A DNA stretch of 64,000 nucleotides from Sphingomonas faeni (lineage in GTDB: Bacteria > Pseudomonadota > Alphaproteobacteria > Sphingomonadales > Sphingomonadaceae): the NCBI RefSeq assembly GCF_024273235.1, contig NZ_JANBVH010000018.1:1-64000 (forward strand). Reading direction: 5' to 3'. The translations under genes were made by a program, and so were the position numbers. The notes below the pieces were generated by a model, which was given only the letters and a program-made list of their open reading frames with translations, made no database searches and had not been told where the DNA came from. This document shows, one piece after another, positions 43,640-52,209 of the stretch. The first letter of the stretch is position 1; each line of letters begins with the position of its first letter.

Positions 43640-43811
43640 CTCCCCTCCCTGGAAGGGAGGGGTTGGGGGTGTTTCCGGATCGTGGACCAGTTGCGGCCAG
43701 AGCCAGCCTACCCACCCCCAGCCCCTCCCTTCCAGGGAGGGGGGACCGTTGCGGCGTTGGCTCGCGAGCGTGGCCTCCCCCCCCCTGCCCCTCCCTTTCA
43801 GGGAGGGGAGC
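43640..43811. repeat. Composite palindromic repeat, family 1, plus an extra arm
   Basis: Arms at 43640-43671 and inverted 43713-43744 enclose a spacer of 41 bases. A third arm at 43777-43811 follows in the same orientation as the second. The spacer is recognisably related to those at 51708 and 61183. The block occupies most of the gap between dnaB and the UPF0262 gene; the rest of that gap shows no gene. Confidence 0.7.
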
Positions 43812-43882
43812 GCGTCGCGCTGTTGGCTCGGCTGGCGTTCAGACCAAGTGACAGGCGATACGACCGCCGCTATCGCACCGTC

Positions 43883-44365
43883 ATGGCCGACCCGCGGATC
43901 ATCGATGTGCAACTCGACGAGACCAGTCTCGGCTGGCGCTCGCCCGATGTCGAGCAGGAGCGGCGGATCGCGATCTTCGACCTGATCGAGGGCAATCATT
44001 TCGCGCCCCAACGCGCCTACCCCGATGGCTACGCCGGCCCGTACAAGATCAAGCTCCAGTCGGAGGAAGGACGCCTCGGCATCCATATCCACCGCGAGGA
44101 CGACACGCATCTCGAGACGCTGGTGCTCGCGCTGGGTCGCTTCCGCCGCTCGATCCGCGATTATTTCGCGATCTGCGACAGTTATTACCAGGCGATCCGG
44201 CAATCTTCGCCGGCGCAGATCGAGACGGTGGACATGGCGCGCCGCGGCATCCACAACGAGGCGGCAGAGCTGCTGAAAGAACGCCTCGACGGCAAGATCG
44301 AGGTCGATTTCGACACCGCGCGGCGACTGTTCACGCTGATCTGCGTCCTCCACATCCGCAACTAG
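43883..44365 (+). CDS. UPF0262 family protein
   Basis: A 160-aa UPF0262 protein, conserved in alphaproteobacteria with unknown function. It begins 'MADPRIIDVQLDETSLGWRS' and contains 'EGRLGIHIHREDD' and 'MARRGIHNEAAELL'. Start at ATG 43883; the longer upstream frame only reads through the repeats. It is next to a GH25-like gene and cytidine deaminase on the same strand. Confidence 0.88.
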   Translation: MADPRIIDVQLDETSLGWRSPDVEQERRIAIFDLIEGNHFAPQRAYPDGYAGPYKIKLQSEEGRLGIHIHREDDTHLETLVLALGRFRRSIRDYFAICDSYYQAIRQSSPAQIETVDMARRGIHNEAAELLKERLDGKIEVDFDTARRLFTLICVLHIRN

Positions 44366-44372
44366 AAGACAC

Positions 44373-45050
44373 ATGGCTTACGGACTTTTGAAATTCGCCG
44401 GCGCGCTGGCCGCGGCCGGCTTTGTCGGCATCTGCGGCTGGACCGCCGCGACCGGCTGGCATCCCGACGTGAAACGCTATCCGTTGCAGGGCATCGACCT
44501 GACCGAGAATGCCGGCCCGGTCGAATGGGGCACGGTGCGCGCGAGCGGTGCCGACTTCGCCTATATCATCGCCACGTCCGGCACCGACCGCCGCGATCCG
44601 GGGTTCGAGGCCAATTGGGCCGCGCTGCCCGAGGCCGGCCTGCGACGCGGCGCGGTGCATGTCTATTCGCTGTGCCAGCGTGCGGACGAGCAGGCGAACG
44701 CGTTCAACACCTTCGTGCCGCGCACCGCCGATGCGCTGCCGACCGCGCTGGACATCGCCTTTCACGACGACTGCACCGCGCGACCGGATCGCGCGACGCT
44801 GATCGCCGACGTCGCGCAGTTCGTGACGATGGTCGAGACGCATACCGCGCAACCGGTGATGCTGCGGATCAGCAAGGACGTCGACGCGAAATACGCCCTG
44901 TCCGGCGCGGTGCCGCGCCCGTTATGGGCGGTGTCGAACGTGATCAAGCCCGACTATACCGCGCGGCCGTGGCGGATGTGGCGGGCGAGCGATTTTCGGC
45001 GCATCGACGGGATCGAGGGACCGGTGAACTGGGACGTGGTGACATCATGA
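44373..45050 (+). CDS. GH25-like lysozyme-family protein, possibly inactive
   Basis: A 225-aa protein with an N-terminal membrane anchor (about 5-25), followed by a GH25-like TIM barrel. 'GIDLTENAGPVEWGTVRASG' matches the family start. The family usually has a catalytic Asp-x-Glu after the barrel strand, but here the equivalent is 'ALDIAFHDDC', with Ala where Glu belongs. It may therefore bind rather than cut peptidoglycan. It ends in an ATGA overlap with cdd. Confidence 0.75.
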   Translation: MAYGLLKFAGALAAAGFVGICGWTAATGWHPDVKRYPLQGIDLTENAGPVEWGTVRASGADFAYIIATSGTDRRDPGFEANWAALPEAGLRRGAVHVYSLCQRADEQANAFNTFVPRTADALPTALDIAFHDDCTARPDRATLIADVAQFVTMVETHTAQPVMLRISKDVDAKYALSGAVPRPLWAVSNVIKPDYTARPWRMWRASDFRRIDGIEGPVNWDVVTS

Positions 45051-45496
45051 CTGAACACGCAATCGCACTCGTAGCCGCAGCCCGCGGGGCCGCGCGCAAT
45101 GCCCATGCGCCCTATTCGCGGTTCGCGGTCGGGGCGGCGGTGCTGCTCGACGACGGCAGCGTCATCACCGGCGCGAATTTCGAGAATGCGAGCTACGGCC
45201 TGTCGCTGTGCGCCGAGACGGTCGCGATCGCCACCGCGAGCGCGGCGGGGCGGCTGCGCGATATCGTCGCGATCGGCGTGATCGGCGGGGCGATGGACGC
45301 CGAGGGGCGCGCGACCGGCAGCTCGCCGGTGAGCCCGTGCGGACGATGCCGCCAGGTCATCAACGAAGCAGCGCAAATGGGGACGCGCGATATTCCGGTG
45401 CATTGTGGCGCGGCGGAGGGCGATGCGATCCGGACCTATGCGATATCGGAATTGCTGCCGGACGCGTTCGGCCCGGCGGATCTGGGGATCGGCTAG
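45047..45496 (+). CDS. cdd: Cytidine deaminase
   Basis: A 149-aa cytidine deaminase. The zinc-binding cysteines are in 'CAETVAIATA' (with the catalytic Glu) and 'PCGRCRQVI'. It deaminates cytidine and deoxycytidine to uridine forms in pyrimidine salvage. ATG 45047 overlaps the preceding stop. Confidence 0.93.
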   Translation: MTEHAIALVAAARGAARNAHAPYSRFAVGAAVLLDDGSVITGANFENASYGLSLCAETVAIATASAAGRLRDIVAIGVIGGAMDAEGRATGSSPVSPCGRCRQVINEAAQMGTRDIPVHCGAAEGDAIRTYAISELLPDAFGPADLGIG

Positions 45497-45516
45497 TCGG
45501 CTAGTCGGCTAGTCGG
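45493..45516. repeat. Tandem 8-bp repeat, three copies
   Basis: CTAGTCGG repeated three times without interruption, starting at the stop codon of cdd (TAG is inside the first copy). It is a simple tandem repeat between convergent genes with no clear function. Confidence 0.7.
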
Positions 45517-45526
45517 CGCCGGTCCG

Positions 45527-46369
45527 TCAGCGCGGCGTTTCGTAGAAGCCGCGGAAGCGCTTGCTCGGCTCGAACAGGCGGGTCTGGCCGATGACGGTCT
45601 CGCCTGCGCCCATGACGAATACGCCGCCGGGGTTCAGCGCGGCGGCGATCTTGGGGAACACCTGCTCCTTGGTGGTCGCGGACAGGTAGAGCAGCACGTT
45701 GCGACAGAGCACGATGTCAAACCGGCCGACCGGCGCCGGGTCCGCCATCAGGTTCATGCGGCGGAAGACGATGCGCTTGAGCAGGTCGGGCTTGGCGATC
45801 CAGTCGCTGCCAGTGGTGTCGAACCAGCGGACCATCCGCCGCACCGGCAGGCCGCGCTGGATCTCGAATTGCGAGAACCGGCCGGCGCGCGCGCGGGCGA
45901 TCGCCGCGTCGGAGACGTCGGTGGCGACGATCTCCGGCACCGGCGCACCGGTCGTTTCGTGGCGATCGGCGAACAGCATGGCGAGCGACAACGGCTCCTG
46001 CCCGGTCGAGCAGCCGGCGCACCAGATACGGGCGCGACGCCCCCCGGACTCAGCCGCCGCGACCGCCTCGGCGAGCATCTCGAAGACCTGCGCGTCCCGG
46101 AAAAACGAGGTTTCCTGGTTGACCAGCGCGTCGACGATCCGGTCGCCGATCAGCCGATCATTGCCCTCCAGCAACTGCGTCACGAGCTGATCGAGCGTGT
46201 CGAGATTGCGATCGCGGAGCAAGGGCTTGAGCGCGGTATCGAGCCGCCAGGAGCGATAGGCGGCGATCTGTTGCCCGGTGCGCGCCTCGAGCAGCGCGGT
46301 CAGCACGTTGATCGCGGTCTGCGATGCTGGTGGAGACGCGGGGGAGGACGCCGCGGACCTAGGGGTCAT
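45527..46369 (-). CDS. cheR: Chemotaxis methyltransferase CheR
   Basis: A 280-aa CheR. 'NQETSFFRD' is the substrate-binding segment, 'WCAGCSTGQEPLSLAML' the SAM site, and 'VLCRNVLLYL' the conserved loop. It methylates glutamates of chemoreceptors using SAM, though no receptor gene is in the window. ATG 46369 overlaps the cheB stop (ATGA). Last gene of the leftward chemotaxis operon. Confidence 0.9.
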   Translation of the reverse strand: MTPRSAASSPASPPASQTAINVLTALLEARTGQQIAAYRSWRLDTALKPLLRDRNLDTLDQLVTQLLEGNDRLIGDRIVDALVNQETSFFRDAQVFEMLAEAVAAAESGGRRARIWCAGCSTGQEPLSLAMLFADRHETTGAPVPEIVATDVSDAAIARARAGRFSQFEIQRGLPVRRMVRWFDTTGSDWIAKPDLLKRIVFRRMNLMADPAPVGRFDIVLCRNVLLYLSATTKEQVFPKIAAALNPGGVFVMGAGETVIGQTRLFEPSKRFRGFYETPR

Positions 46370-47487
46370 GGTCGACGTCGCGATGCGATCAGCGTGCCGA
46401 TCGCGGCGGGCGGAAGAACCGCGTCGGCGACTCCCGATGATGCGACCGCGCCGGGCATGCCCCAGACCACCGAGCTGTCGCGGTCCTGCGCCACGACGCA
46501 ACCGCCGGCGTCGTGCACCCGCTGCGCGCCCTCCGCGCCATCGCGTCCCATCCCGCTGAGCACGATCGCCAAGACACGCGCGCCGTACACGTCCGCGATC
46601 GAGGCGAGCATCGGGTCGACCGATGGCATGCAGCCGCTACCGGCGGGCTCGTGCGTCAGACGGAAGGCGGCGCCGCCGTCCCGCAGCTTGACGCATTTGA
46701 GATGCGCATCGCCCGGTGCGACGATGATCCGGCCCGGACGGATCCGCAGCCGGTCGGTCGCGACTTCGCAGGGGCGGCCGGCGAGCAACGCGATCTGCGC
46801 CGCGAAATAGGGCATGAACGACGCCGGCAGATGCTGGGTGATGACGATCGGCAGGCGGAACCCGGCGGGAATCGCACGGAACATCTGGCTGATCGCGTGG
46901 ATACCGCCGGTCGAGGCGCCGATCGCGACGATGTCGTAATCTTCGCTTGGCGAGACGGCGCGCGGTGTAGCTGGAGAGGCTGCGAAAGACCTTGTGCTGG
47001 TCGGGGTGGAGCGGACGAGTGCGACCGGTGGCGAATGTAGCGAATCCTCGCACAGCCTTTCGAGCTTGGAGACCAGCGCGCCGCCGAACCGCCCGGAAAG
47101 CTCGCCGGCGGAGGGCTTGATCAACGTCTCCGCCGCACCGAATGCGAGCGCCTGCATGGCCTTCGGGCCCCCCTCGTCCGCGCTCGACGAGACGATCAGA
47201 ACCTTGGCTCCCTTTCCGGCGGCGACCAGCGCGGGCAAGGCCGTCAGCCCGTCGATCCCCGGCATCTCGATATCGAGCAGGATGAACTCGACCGTCGTGC
47301 GGCCGAGAAACTCCAGCGCCGCCGCCGCGCTGCCGACCGCACCGACGACCGAGAACCGATCGCTCGCATCGATCGTCCGCGCAATCACCGCGCGCGCGAC
47401 GACCGAATCGTCGACGAGCAGCACGCGTGCCGTGTCCGCGCTGTCGCGGTCCCCCGGGCGTGGGACAGAGAGGGGTCGGTTCGCCAC
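46366..47487 (-). CDS. cheB: Chemotaxis methylesterase CheB
   Basis: A 373-aa CheB. Receiver with Asp72, then a linker and a methylesterase domain with the triad Ser192 ('IGASTGG'), His219 ('ITQHLP') and Asp315 ('SGMGRDGAEG'). It removes receptor methyl groups and deamidates glutamines, activated by phosphorylation from CheA. It is 13 bases after cheY and overlaps cheR. Confidence 0.92.
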   Translation of the reverse strand: MANRPLSVPRPGDRDSADTARVLLVDDSVVARAVIARTIDASDRFSVVGAVGSAAAALEFLGRTTVEFILLDIEMPGIDGLTALPALVAAGKGAKVLIVSSSADEGGPKAMQALAFGAAETLIKPSAGELSGRFGGALVSKLERLCEDSLHSPPVALVRSTPTSTRSFAASPATPRAVSPSEDYDIVAIGASTGGIHAISQMFRAIPAGFRLPIVITQHLPASFMPYFAAQIALLAGRPCEVATDRLRIRPGRIIVAPGDAHLKCVKLRDGGAAFRLTHEPAGSGCMPSVDPMLASIADVYGARVLAIVLSGMGRDGAEGAQRVHDAGGCVVAQDRDSSVVWGMPGAVASSGVADAVLPPAAIGTLIASRRRP

Positions 47488-47500
47488 CGTCCTGCCCGGA

Positions 47501-47866
47501 TCAGGCCATGCCGACGATCTGGAGCTTCGATTCCAGCGTTTCGCGGTCGAACGGCTTCATGACGTATTCGTCCGCCCCCGCCTCGATCGCCGCGCGGATA
47601 TAGGCCATGCCGTTTTCGGTCGTGCAGAACACCACCTTGGGGCGGCGCGGTACGTCGGCCTCGCGCAGCGCGCGCAGGAAATCCATGCCGCTCATGACCG
47701 GCATGTTCCAGTCGAGCAGGATGACGTCCGGGATCGACGCCATGCAAGATGCTAGCGCTTCCCGACCGTCACAGGCTTCGGTGACGGTGAAATCGAGCGT
47801 CTCGAGGATGTGGCGCGCGACCTTGCGGATCACCTTTGAATCATCGACGACGAGACAGGTCTTCAT
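47501..47866 (-). CDS. cheY: Chemotaxis response regulator CheY
   Basis: A 121-aa single receiver domain with Asp52, Thr82-Thr83 and Lys104, i.e. the full CheY set. It takes phosphate from CheA and signals to the flagellar motor or, in some alphaproteobacteria, to other outputs. ATG 47866 is chosen; the upstream extension has no motif. It lies 75 bases after cheW. Confidence 0.92.
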   Translation of the reverse strand: MKTCLVVDDSKVIRKVARHILETLDFTVTEACDGREALASCMASIPDVILLDWNMPVMSGMDFLRALREADVPRRPKVVFCTTENGMAYIRAAIEAGADEYVMKPFDRETLESKLQIVGMA

Positions 47867-47941
47867 GGACAGCCTTCCGGGGAAATCGTGAGGCCGGTCT
47901 ACGCGGGAAAGCGTAAGCGCCGGGTTAAGCAACGGAAAAAG

Positions 47942-48370
47942 TCAGGCGGCGGGTATAGTCGCGGGGATGACCGCGGCGAGATCGAGGATCAGCAGCGGTT
48001 CGCTATCGCGCTCGACGATCCCGGTCCCGGCCGTCGCCCAGCCGCGGTGCAACGCCAGTCCCGACGACAGCGGCAGCCGCGCGAACGGCGCGACGTCCTC
48101 CACCGAGTCGACCAGAATCGCGTAATGATGTCCCTCGACCACGGTGATGACCGCGCGACGGACGGTGTCGGGCGTCGGCTCCAGGCCGAGCGCGGTGCCG
48201 GTGTCGATCACCGTCACCACGCGACTGCGCAGCGCCGCGAGACCGCGCACGAACGCGTCCGCGCGCGGCACCGCGATCACCTCGCCGATATCGACCACCG
48301 AATCGACCTGCGCGGCGGCGATCGCGACGCCGCGCCCGGCGATATGCGCCACCAGGAAAAGCTCGCTCAC
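47942..48370 (-). CDS. cheW: Chemotaxis adaptor CheW
   Basis: A 142-aa CheW domain protein ('FLVAHIAGRGVAIAAAQVDSV' at the start, 'GLAALRSRVVTVIDTG' further on). It links chemoreceptors to CheA. ATG 48370 overlaps the cheA stop (ATGA). Confidence 0.9.
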   Translation of the reverse strand: MSELFLVAHIAGRGVAIAAAQVDSVVDIGEVIAVPRADAFVRGLAALRSRVVTVIDTGTALGLEPTPDTVRRAVITVVEGHHYAILVDSVEDVAPFARLPLSSGLALHRGWATAGTGIVERDSEPLLILDLAAVIPATIPAA

Positions 48371-50652
48371 ATCGCCCTCCGTGCCGCCAGCGCAGCGATC
48401 AACGCCGGCCGGTCGTAGCGATAGATGCTCGCGTCATCCTCACCCTCGGCGGTGCGCGTCCGGCGCAGCGTCACCACCGGCGCCAGCGTCTCGCGGAGCG
48501 GCGTATCCTCCATCGCCAGCGCCACTGCTGCGGTCTCGCCCGCCGCCAGCGCGGTGACGCAGCGATACCCAGAGGCTTCGAGCGCGGGCTTCAGGAACGT
48601 CTCCATCCAGCCCGACCCGTCGACCTGCAACAGGCACACCGGCAGCGACGCGAGCGTGACCGGCTGACCCGCGAACAGCGCATGCGGATCGACCAGTTCG
48701 ACTTGCTCGCCACCGATCGAGACCACGCCGGCGATCGGCCCGATGCCCCGCGCAGGTGCCATCTCGGCGGGCAGCGCGACGATCTCGATCGCCTCGGCAA
48801 TCGCATAGGCCATCTCGCTTTCGCCGTCGGTCAGCCGCAGCACCGCGACCTCGGTGCGCGCGCCGAACGCGGCAACCGCGTGGAGCGGGATGATCGTATC
48901 GCCGATCGACAGCCGCATCGCCCCGCCCGACCAGCGGATCGCGTCCACCGCTACCGGCTCGACACGGTCGATCACCGCCAGCGCGATCGCACGGCGGCAA
49001 CCGTCGAGATCGTCGAACAGCAGAGCGGAGACGCCCGGCACGACGTCCTCGACCTCGGTCGACGCGGCGACCACCGGCGTAAAGCGCAACCCGGCGACCG
49101 CGGCGATCCCGGACGCGTCGAGCAGCAGCATCGGCAGGCCGTTGTCGGGCAAGGTCTTGCCCGCATAGACGCCGGTCGCCATCACCGCAGGCGAGGCGGG
49201 CTTCACCACCAGTTCCTCGGTATCCAGCACGGTATCGACGCCGAGCGCGTAATCGCCCTCGCGCGTCGACACGATCACCAGCGTCGGCGGCGCATCGTCG
49301 CGCAGGTCGAACAATTGGCCGAGCGATACCAGCGGCATCCGCCGGCCGCGCACCGTGGCCGTCGCCGCGTCGCCGATCGTGTCGATCCGCACGGCATCGC
49401 CGCGAACCATCACGATTTCCTCGATCGCCTGGCGTGGAAGCGCAAACCGCTGCGTGCCGACGCCGACGATGATCGTCGACAGGATCGACAGCGTCAGCGG
49501 CACGTGGATGACGATCCGAAGCCCGCGCCCCGGATCGTTGGTGAGCACGATCCGGCCGCCAATCTGCTCGATATTGGCGCGCACCACGTCCATGCCGACG
49601 CCGCGCCCCGAGATCGCGGTCACCGCATCGCGGCTCGACAAGCCGGGGGCGAAGATCAGGTCGAGCTTGGCCGCGTCGGTCATCGCCGCGAGTTCGGGGA
49701 GGCTGTGGAGCCCCTTTTCCGCGGCCTTGGCGACGATCCGCGCGACGTCGATGCCCTTGCCGTCGTCGGCGACCTCAATCAGGATCTGGTTGCCGGACTG
49801 GCGGGCGGAGACGACCAGCCGGCCGTTCTTGGGCTTGCCGAGCGCGCGGCGCTCCGCCGGCCCCTCGATACCGTGGTCGATCGAATTGCGGATGATGTGG
49901 ACGAGCGGATCCCGCATCAGCTCGATCATCTCGCGGTCAAGCTCGACATCCGCGCCCTCGATCGCGAGATCGACGCTCTTGCCGAGCTCGGCACTGGTAT
50001 CGCGCACCATCCGGGGCAGCGCCGAGAACAGCGCGTCGACCTTCTGCATGCGCGTCCGCGTGACGGTGTCGCGCATGTCGGCGACGGTCAGCGACAGGCG
50101 TTCGAGCGCCGCCTCGACCTTCGGGTCGACGTCACAGTCGCGGAGCCGCCGGGCGAGTTCGTTGCGCGCGAGCACCATCTCGGACATGCCGCTCATCATG
50201 TGATCGAGCAGATCGACGTTGAGGCGTACGCTGCGGCTGGCGGCGCGACTGTGCGGGGTGGTCGGCGCCTGTGCGCGGGGCTGCGCGTCCGGCGCGAGCG
50301 CGGCGATCAGCAGGTCCTCGCCCGAATCGTCGAGCGGCGAGCCGCTGTCGATCGCCTCGACGATCTCGCCGATCCGGTCGACGATGCCGAGCACCGCGTT
50401 GACGAGCGCGGTATCGGGAGTTCTCTTTCCGTCGCGGACCGCGGCGAGGACGTCCTCTGCTGCGTGGCTCAGTCGGGCGAGGCGCGGCAGGTCGAGAAAG
50501 CCGCAGCTTCCCTTGACGGTATGGACGAAGCGAAAGATCGCATCGAGGCGCCCGCTATCCGCCGGTGCGGCTTCCCACGCGACGATCTCGCCGGAGATCG
50601 CCTCCAGCGTTTCGCGCGTCTCGGCAATGAATTCCTGTAACAGATCGTCCAT
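48367..50652 (-). CDS. cheA: Chemotaxis histidine kinase CheA with C-terminal extension
   Basis: A 761-aa CheA. Hpt domain with phosphorylatable His44 ('FVHTVKGSCGFL'), dimerisation segment near 160-200, HATPase ('IRNSIDHGIEGPAERRALGK', 'GRGVGMDVV'), and a CheW-like domain around 390-520. A second CheW-like segment follows. The last 100 residues ('VCLLQVDGSGWMETFLKPAL') recall a receiver that has lost its aspartate set. ATG 50652 is preferred to 50679. It heads the operon and is preceded by a near-CtrA site. Confidence 0.9.
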   Translation of the reverse strand: MDDLLQEFIAETRETLEAISGEIVAWEAAPADSGRLDAIFRFVHTVKGSCGFLDLPRLARLSHAAEDVLAAVRDGKRTPDTALVNAVLGIVDRIGEIVEAIDSGSPLDDSGEDLLIAALAPDAQPRAQAPTTPHSRAASRSVRLNVDLLDHMMSGMSEMVLARNELARRLRDCDVDPKVEAALERLSLTVADMRDTVTRTRMQKVDALFSALPRMVRDTSAELGKSVDLAIEGADVELDREMIELMRDPLVHIIRNSIDHGIEGPAERRALGKPKNGRLVVSARQSGNQILIEVADDGKGIDVARIVAKAAEKGLHSLPELAAMTDAAKLDLIFAPGLSSRDAVTAISGRGVGMDVVRANIEQIGGRIVLTNDPGRGLRIVIHVPLTLSILSTIIVGVGTQRFALPRQAIEEIVMVRGDAVRIDTIGDAATATVRGRRMPLVSLGQLFDLRDDAPPTLVIVSTREGDYALGVDTVLDTEELVVKPASPAVMATGVYAGKTLPDNGLPMLLLDASGIAAVAGLRFTPVVAASTEVEDVVPGVSALLFDDLDGCRRAIALAVIDRVEPVAVDAIRWSGGAMRLSIGDTIIPLHAVAAFGARTEVAVLRLTDGESEMAYAIAEAIEIVALPAEMAPARGIGPIAGVVSIGGEQVELVDPHALFAGQPVTLASLPVCLLQVDGSGWMETFLKPALEASGYRCVTALAAGETAAVALAMEDTPLRETLAPVVTLRRTRTAEGEDDASIYRYDRPALIAALAARRAM

Positions 50653-50691
50653 GCGGGCCCCGCGTTCGAGGCCTGTCATGCATGGCGGAGG

Positions 50692-50706
50692 TTAAGGGCG
50701 CGTTAG
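50692..50706. promoter_or_regulatory. CtrA-like site upstream of cheA
   Basis: TTAA-N7-TTAG, one base off the CtrA consensus, about 40 bases before the cheA start (on the coding strand it reads CTAA-N7-TTAAC). CtrA control of chemotaxis is well known in alphaproteobacteria. Confidence 0.4.
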
Positions 50707-50742
50707 CTCTGGTGGCGATCTACGTTCTGGCCGAGCCTCTCT

Positions 50743-50870
50743 GATCCTCCCCCGCCAGGGGGAGGTGGCACCGCAGGTGACGGAGGGGGAGGACACGGAA
50801 CAGAAGTGGTCGCTGACCTCCCCCTCCGTCTGGCAAGAGCCAGCCACCTCCCCCTGTCGGGGGAGGATCG
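50743..50870. repeat. Composite palindromic repeat, family 2
   Basis: A 128-bp element nearly the same as 37746-37870, with inverted outer arms GATCCTCCCC / GGGGAGGATC. It lies between cheA and chpT. Confidence 0.75.
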
Positions 50871-50880
50871 AACCTCCGCC

Positions 50881-51525
50881 TTACCGCGCGTTGAACACCG
50901 CGCCGAAGATCATGATCCCCTCGGCCGGCTCGGACACGATCACCGTGCCGCCCGCCTCCGCCACGACCGTGTTGATCAGGTACGCCGCGGCGGCGCGCGG
51001 CGTGACAGTATGCGCGCCCTCGCCTTCGACCAGCGTGCGGCGGATTTCGGGGTCCAGCACGATCCGCGCGCCCTCGATCTTCACGACGATCTCCAGCTGC
51101 CCGTCATTCTCCTCGCCGCCGACCTCCATGGTCCCGCCGCGGACCAGCGATTCGGTCGCGACCAACACAAGGTTGAGCAGCACTTTCACCGCGGACTTGG
51201 GCATCGCCGAGGCCTCGACCGCCCAGACGAAAATGATCCGCTTGTTCTCCGCGACCAGCCCCTCGATCGCGTTCCGTGCCTCGTGCGTGTCGACCAGTTC
51301 GCCGAACCCGCCGGCCGCCCCGAAAGCCAGTCGGAAGAATTTGAGCTTGCTGGCGGACGCACGCGCACTGTCGGCGAGCAACTGCATGACCCGCTCGCGC
51401 ATCGCCGGATCGGTCTCGTCGGCGAGCAACTCCAGCCCGTTGTTGAGCGCCCCCACCGGCGACAGCAGGTCGTGGCACAGGCGCGAACACAGCAGGCTCG
51501 CGAAATCGACCGGGCTGACCGTCAT
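50881..51525 (-). CDS. chpT: Histidine phosphotransferase ChpT
   Basis: A 214-aa protein with a DHp-like domain: 'LCSRLCHDLLSPVGALNNGL' contains the phosphorylatable His18. A degenerate ATPase-like domain follows ('AVKVLLNLVLVATESL'). In alphaproteobacteria ChpT shuttles phosphate from CckA to CtrA and CpdR. It is upstream of the chemotaxis operon on the same strand, with a family 2 repeat between them. Confidence 0.85.
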   Translation of the reverse strand: MTVSPVDFASLLCSRLCHDLLSPVGALNNGLELLADETDPAMRERVMQLLADSARASASKLKFFRLAFGAAGGFGELVDTHEARNAIEGLVAENKRIIFVWAVEASAMPKSAVKVLLNLVLVATESLVRGGTMEVGGEENDGQLEIVVKIEGARIVLDPEIRRTLVEGEGAHTVTPRAAAAYLINTVVAEAGGTVIVSEPAEGIMIFGAVFNAR

Positions 51526-51672
51526 GAAAATCCCCTAATTCTGGAGCGTCTTGTGGCGAGGGTGCGGCGAGTGCGCAATGCCACATCTCTTTAGTTTGAC
51601 GCTTCTTATGGTTGGGGTGAGCGACTCTAACTTCTTCCCCTGCTCGGATGGGAAGGGTTGAGGATACTTCTT

Positions 51673-51784
51673 CCCCCCTCCCTGGAAGGGAGGGGTTGGG
51701 GGTGGGTCGGTTTCCGCATGTTTACGGCGTCGTGGATAAAACCGGCCAACCCACCCCCAGCCCCTCCCTTCCAGGGAGGGGGGA
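51673..51784. repeat. Composite palindromic repeat, family 1
   Basis: Inverted arms at 51673-51707 and 51749-51784 with a 41-base spacer. The reverse complement of this spacer aligns well with the one at 61183. Located between chpT and the JAMM gene. Confidence 0.75.
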
Positions 51785-51796
51785 AGGCTCGGACGG

Positions 51797-52192
51797 CTAT
51801 CCGATAGGATCGATTGCCTCTTCGACGAAAGCGCCGACCTCGACCGATCGCCACGCGCTCGCCATGCCGCCGCCGAGAATAATCCACACCGCGCCGTCCC
51901 CCATCGCCTGTGCCGCGTCGCGCGGAGACGGGATAGGCGAACCAGACGGGTGCGAATGATAGTGTCCGATCACCGCCAGCCCCCCGCCGCGAGCCCGGCG
52001 ATGCGCCGCGAACAACGCCTTCGGATCGATCTCGAACGTCCGCGCCGGGTTCGCCGCTACATTCGCATACGCCTCGGCCGCTTCGATCGACCCCGCCGCC
52101 CCGAACAACAGCCCGCAAATCTCGACATCCGGCGACGCAGCCGCCTCGGCCAACAATCGCCCCAGCAATTCGCTTGAAATCGTCACGCTCAT
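51797..52192 (-). CDS. JAMM/Mov34-family metallopeptidase
   Basis: A 131-aa MPN+ domain protein. The JAMM residues are intact: Glu24, His79, His81, Ser89 and Asp92 ('GHYHSHPSGSPIPSPRD'). Bacterial members cut isopeptide bonds, for example in sulfur-carrier activation. The substrate is unknown, and no ThiS/MoaD-like gene is adjacent. ATG 52192 gives the family start; it is divergent from rluD by 17 bases. Confidence 0.85.
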   Translation of the reverse strand: MSVTISSELLGRLLAEAAASPDVEICGLLFGAAGSIEAAEAYANVAANPARTFEIDPKALFAAHRRARGGGLAVIGHYHSHPSGSPIPSPRDAAQAMGDGAVWIILGGGMASAWRSVEVGAFVEEAIDPIG

Positions 52193-52209
52193 CGCCACAT
52201 CGCTACGAC

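Noticed and set aside
43205..43882. Long N-terminal extension of the UPF0262 frame
   Set aside because: It is antisense to dnaB and runs through the repeats. The family start is at 43883.
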